Assembly (NCBI GenBank): GCA_937974465.1
Contig: CALJWY010000288.1
Location: 1 to 8,685 of the forward strand
Source of the DNA: an uncultured Lysobacterales bacterium
GTDB lineage: Bacteria; Pseudomonadota; Gammaproteobacteria; Xanthomonadales; SZUA-36
DNA length: 8,685 nt
Reading direction: 5' to 3'
Shown here piece by piece: positions 6,617 through 8,685 of this stretch (position 1 is the first letter of the stretch; every line of letters starts with the position of its first letter). Both the position numbers and the translations under genes were made by a program. The notes under the pieces are model-generated. The model saw nothing but the letters and a program-made list of their open reading frames with translations, searched no databases and had not been told where the DNA came from.

Positions 6617-7816
6617 ATGGAAAAAGAACAGATAAGGTCACTCATCGACGCACAGGCAGACCGGACTGCGCTGGAGCAGGCCTTCTACAGTGATTATGAA
6701 ATTTATCAACGCGACATCGAAGAGATTTTTCTGCAGAGTTGGCTGTATGCGGGGCACATGAGTGAGATTCCCAAAGTGGGTGACTGGTTTTTATTCGAGC
6801 TTGCAGGTGAATCCATCATCATTGTCCGGGCGTCGGACAACAAGGTTAACGCGTTGGTGAACGTGTGCCGGCATCGTGGTTCGAGAATTTGCCTTGAAGA
6901 TAGCGGTTGCTCAAAAAGGCTTGTCTGTCGTTACCATGGCTGGAGCTATGATCTCGAAGGCGACCTGCAGACAGCCGCACATATGGACGATGATTTTGAT
7001 AAATCAGCGATCAGCCTGAAAAGAATCACTACAGAGATTTTGGAAGGCATGATATTTGTCAATTTTTCTGAACAGCCAGCCTCATTTGAGTCTGCCAGGC
7101 AAGGTTTGTCGGCGAATCTTAAGCCCTATCGGCTTGACCAGGCGAAGGTTGCCCATCGGCAAACCTACTCCATTGGGGCCAACTGGAAGCTATCGGTTGA
7201 AAACTACACCGAGTGTTACCATTGCGCGCCTGCGCACCCCGAGTATACCCGTGGTCATTCTCTGGCCAAGCCCGGTGCGAGGGCAACTGCAATGATGGAA
7301 GAGGTGATGTCACGGGCCGCGGAATGTGGTTTGAGTGACGGTATGGTCAACTGCACCTATCTCGATGAACCGGGCTTTGGTAGTGGTTTTGCATTTCAGA
7401 GGTACCCGATGTGGCGTGGCCATATTACCGGCAGTGAAGATGGCCAACCGGTGGCTCCCCTGCTGGGAGGTATCAGGGGATTTGATGGTGGTACCACGGA
7501 CTTCCAGGTTGGGCCAGTGACCTTTGCCCTTGCTTACTGTGATTATGTGGTGATTTACCGATTTACACCGGTGTCATTGGATCAGTCCGAGTGTGATATC
7601 ACATGGCTGGTCAGGGGTGATGCAGAAGAGGGAAAAGATTTTGATAAGGCTCGCCTGACGTGGTTGTGGGATGTCACGACCAAGGCCGACAAACGTATCA
7701 TTGAATGCAATGCTGAAGGTGTGAAATCAAGATTTTACCAACCGGGGCCATACTCAACGATGGAAGACTTTACCTGGAAATTCATAAGCTGGTACCTGCA
7801 GACAATCCGGCCCTAG
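6617..7816 (+). CDS. Rieske non-heme iron oxygenase, alpha subunit (GbcA/CntA-like)
   Basis: The 399-residue protein has an N-terminal Rieske [2Fe-2S] domain with C84-R-H86 and C104-RY-H107 (CXH-X17-CX2H). A catalytic SRPBCC domain follows, with NYTECYHCAPAHPEY at 196-210. H202 and H207 are the expected iron ligands, with D358 as the third. E199 lies three residues before H202, at the position of the acidic residue that carries electrons between Rieske and iron sites, as in CntA. The C-terminal YQPGPYSTMED also resembles betaine-type Rieske enzymes. Known relatives cleave methyl or larger groups from quaternary amines (glycine betaine, carnitine, stachydrine), often releasing formaldehyde; aromatic-ring substrates are the alternative. 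No ferredoxin reductase partner is encoded nearby. ATG 6617 has a weak CGGA eight bases upstream. It sits in the regulator's operon, opposite the flavoprotein/GcvT operon. Confidence 0.88.
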   Translation: MEKEQIRSLIDAQADRTALEQAFYSDYEIYQRDIEEIFLQSWLYAGHMSEIPKVGDWFLFELAGESIIIVRASDNKVNALVNVCRHRGSRICLEDSGCSKRLVCRYHGWSYDLEGDLQTAAHMDDDFDKSAISLKRITTEILEGMIFVNFSEQPASFESARQGLSANLKPYRLDQAKVAHRQTYSIGANWKLSVENYTECYHCAPAHPEYTRGHSLAKPGARATAMMEEVMSRAAECGLSDGMVNCTYLDEPGFGSGFAFQRYPMWRGHITGSEDGQPVAPLLGGIRGFDGGTTDFQVGPVTFALAYCDYVVIYRFTPVSLDQSECDITWLVRGDAEEGKDFDKARLTWLWDVTTKADKRIIECNAEGVKSRFYQPGPYSTMEDFTWKFISWYLQTIRP

Positions 7817-8054
7817 CCCACATATTGCACCGGTATCCCGGCCCTGGCTTGTTCAGCTGTGACTGGACTTGATCTTCCTTCTGACCATAGCTATGGCTAT
7901 GGGTTATTCTGGGCATCCTGCCCTCCACCCCTTCGGGGTCAGTGTCGCTTTGCTCCCTGGACTAAATCGCTCCCGGCGATTTGGTCAGTCCAGACCTTCG
8001 CCCAAACACATCTACCCGGCGCCATCAGCCGGGATACTGGTGCAATATGCGGGC
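7816..8054. repeat. Intergenic element with 27-base inverted arms (MITE-like or structured RNA)
   Basis: The gap after the Rieske gene is bounded by long inverted arms, 7816-7842 and 8028-8054. Twenty-five of 27 positions pair by Watson-Crick rules; G7832:T8038 is a wobble and A7820:C8050 a mismatch. The left arm starts on the last base of the Rieske TAG stop. Between the arms lie a 12-base palindrome CCATAGCTATGG (7885-7896), a hairpin ACCCC-TTC-GGGGT (7927-7939) and a larger hairpin at 7957-7993. No convincing gene is seen inside. Such a layout suits a small non-autonomous mobile repeat or a folded intergenic RNA. No target-site duplication is clear and copy number cannot be judged from one window. 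It may also end transcription from the Rieske gene, although it lacks a T-run. Confidence 0.6.
7957..7993. repeat. Long internal hairpin within the intergenic element
   Basis: CTGGACT (7957-7963) pairs with AGTCCAG (7987-7993), and the adjacent AAATCGC (7964-7970) pairs with GCGATTT (7976-7982). This gives 14 perfect base pairs interrupted only by a GGTC bulge (7983-7986), with TCCCG (7971-7975) in the loop. The one-sided bulge is more like a folded RNA or a recognised DNA hairpin than random sequence. Confidence 0.6.
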
Positions 8055-8104
8055 CAAGCAGGTATGGTTTGAGGGTGCATTTACCGGAAGTATGAAAACC
8101 TGTT

Positions 8105-8685
8105 GTGAAATCGACTCGTTCAATTGGAGAGGCTGACAAGGAACTTGCCCTGCGCCGCATGAAGCGCATCCCTTTGCTCCTGTTGCTTCTGATGGTTCTG
8201 TTATTTGCCATTACACTGAACCATCCAGCTGAATGGGCCGCCTGGTTACATGCTTTCGCCGAAGCGGGAATGGTAGGCGCGTTGGCAGACTGGTTTGCGG
8301 TCGTGGCCCTGTTCCGTCATCCGCTCGGCTTACCCATTCCTCATACCGCGATCATTCCAAACAGAAAAAATGATATTGGCGAGAGTATGTCCCGGTTTGT
8401 GGCAGATCACTTTCTTGAACCCGATGTTGTCAGGAAAAAACTCCAGGGGACAAACCTTGCTACCTTTGTGGTCAGCTGGTTAAAAAGTGAGAAGGGTAAG
8501 CGCAGCATAGAAGACCTTTCAACTTCGGTCCTGCGTTGGGCGCTCGGCGCGCTGCATGAGGAACGGGTTCGCCGTTTTCTATCGAGGCTTTCAAGTAAGC
8601 AACTGGCGAGTATCCAATTGGCGCCATTACTGGGCAGTACACTGGAATGGCTGGTTCGGGGGCAAAGACATCAGCAAATACTGAC
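8105..8685 (+). CDS. DUF445 family membrane protein, 5' part (truncated by window end)
   Basis: At least 193 residues are visible and the frame is open at the last base. After KELALRRMKRIP comes one hydrophobic segment (LLLLLLMVLLFAITL, about 24-38), and then the DUF445 signature GALADWFAVVALFRHPLG (58-75) with LPIPHTAIIPNRKNDIG following. This family includes E. coli YjiN and consists of inner-membrane proteins of unknown function with long helical, soluble C-terminal regions. GTG at 8105 is the first start after the in-frame stop at 8093-8095 and keeps the LRRMK stretch that I recall as common near the start of relatives. GGAAG lies 14 bases upstream, which is distant. ATG 8159 is the alternative and would remove 18 residues. 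It follows the inverted-repeat element and is probably unrelated to the Rieske cluster. Confidence 0.85.
   Translation, partial: MKSTRSIGEADKELALRRMKRIPLLLLLLMVLLFAITLNHPAEWAAWLHAFAEAGMVGALADWFAVVALFRHPLGLPIPHTAIIPNRKNDIGESMSRFVADHFLEPDVVRKKLQGTNLATFVVSWLKSEKGKRSIEDLSTSVLRWALGALHEERVRRFLSRLSSKQLASIQLAPLLGSTLEWLVRGQRHQQIL

Noticed and set aside
7806..8064. Target-site duplication flanking the inverted-arm element
   Set aside because: Bases just outside the arms (CCCTA on the left, AAGCA on the right) do not match, so recent transposition is not supported.
7859..8095. Short open frames within the intergenic element
   Set aside because: They run through the palindromes and hairpins, have low-complexity translations and no supported ribosome binding site.
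8092..8136. Tiny ORF MKTCCEIDSFNWRG ahead of the DUF445 gene
   Set aside because: It has 14 residues, overlaps the DUF445 start in another frame and shows no sign of selection; GGAAG just before it (8086-8090) is too close to ATG 8092 to be convincing.

Overview
The window looks like a moderate-GC proteobacterial chromosome, most likely Gammaproteobacteria. The main clue is an EpmB-type lysine 2,3-aminomutase of the short, about 340-residue class; the BetI-like regulator and the DUF445 membrane protein fit. Gene density is high, and several neighbouring genes overlap by 4 to 8 bases. No rRNA, tRNA, CRISPR array or transposase is visible.

Layout. (1) Bases 1-1271, plus strand: the 3' end of a peroxiredoxin-like gene, joined by a 4-base ATGA overlap to epmB. 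epmB encodes the radical SAM enzyme that makes beta-lysine for elongation factor P modification. (2) Bases 1322-5731, minus strand: three genes in one tightly overlapping operon. Reading from its promoter these are two related FAD-dependent oxidoreductases of the phytoene-dehydrogenase/PYROXD2 superfamily and a GcvT-like, tetrahydrofolate-dependent aminomethyltransferase-type protein. (3) Bases 5732-5921: the divergent control region. It holds a 22-base palindrome of TetR type beside a plausible plus-strand promoter. (4) Bases 5922-7816, plus strand: a BetI-like TetR regulator with a TTG start and, 47 bases on, a Rieske non-heme iron oxygenase alpha subunit of the GbcA/CntA type. (5) Bases 7816-8054: an intergenic element bounded by 27-base inverted arms and full of internal hairpins. 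(6) Bases 8105-8685: the 5' part of a DUF445 membrane protein gene, cut by the window end.

How the genes may work together. The divergent cluster (regulator, Rieske oxygenase, two flavoproteins, folate-dependent C1 transferase) has the parts expected of a pathway that strips methyl groups from a small methylated compound. The Rieske enzyme would oxidise an N- or O-methyl group, the flavoproteins would carry out further oxidations, and the GcvT-like protein would pass the one-carbon unit to tetrahydrofolate. The shared operator suggests that the BetI-like protein controls both arms. The substrate cannot be read from the sequence. A quaternary or methylated amine is the best guess from the families, and no Rieske reductase is encoded here. 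This cluster is the best candidate in the window for an undescribed system.
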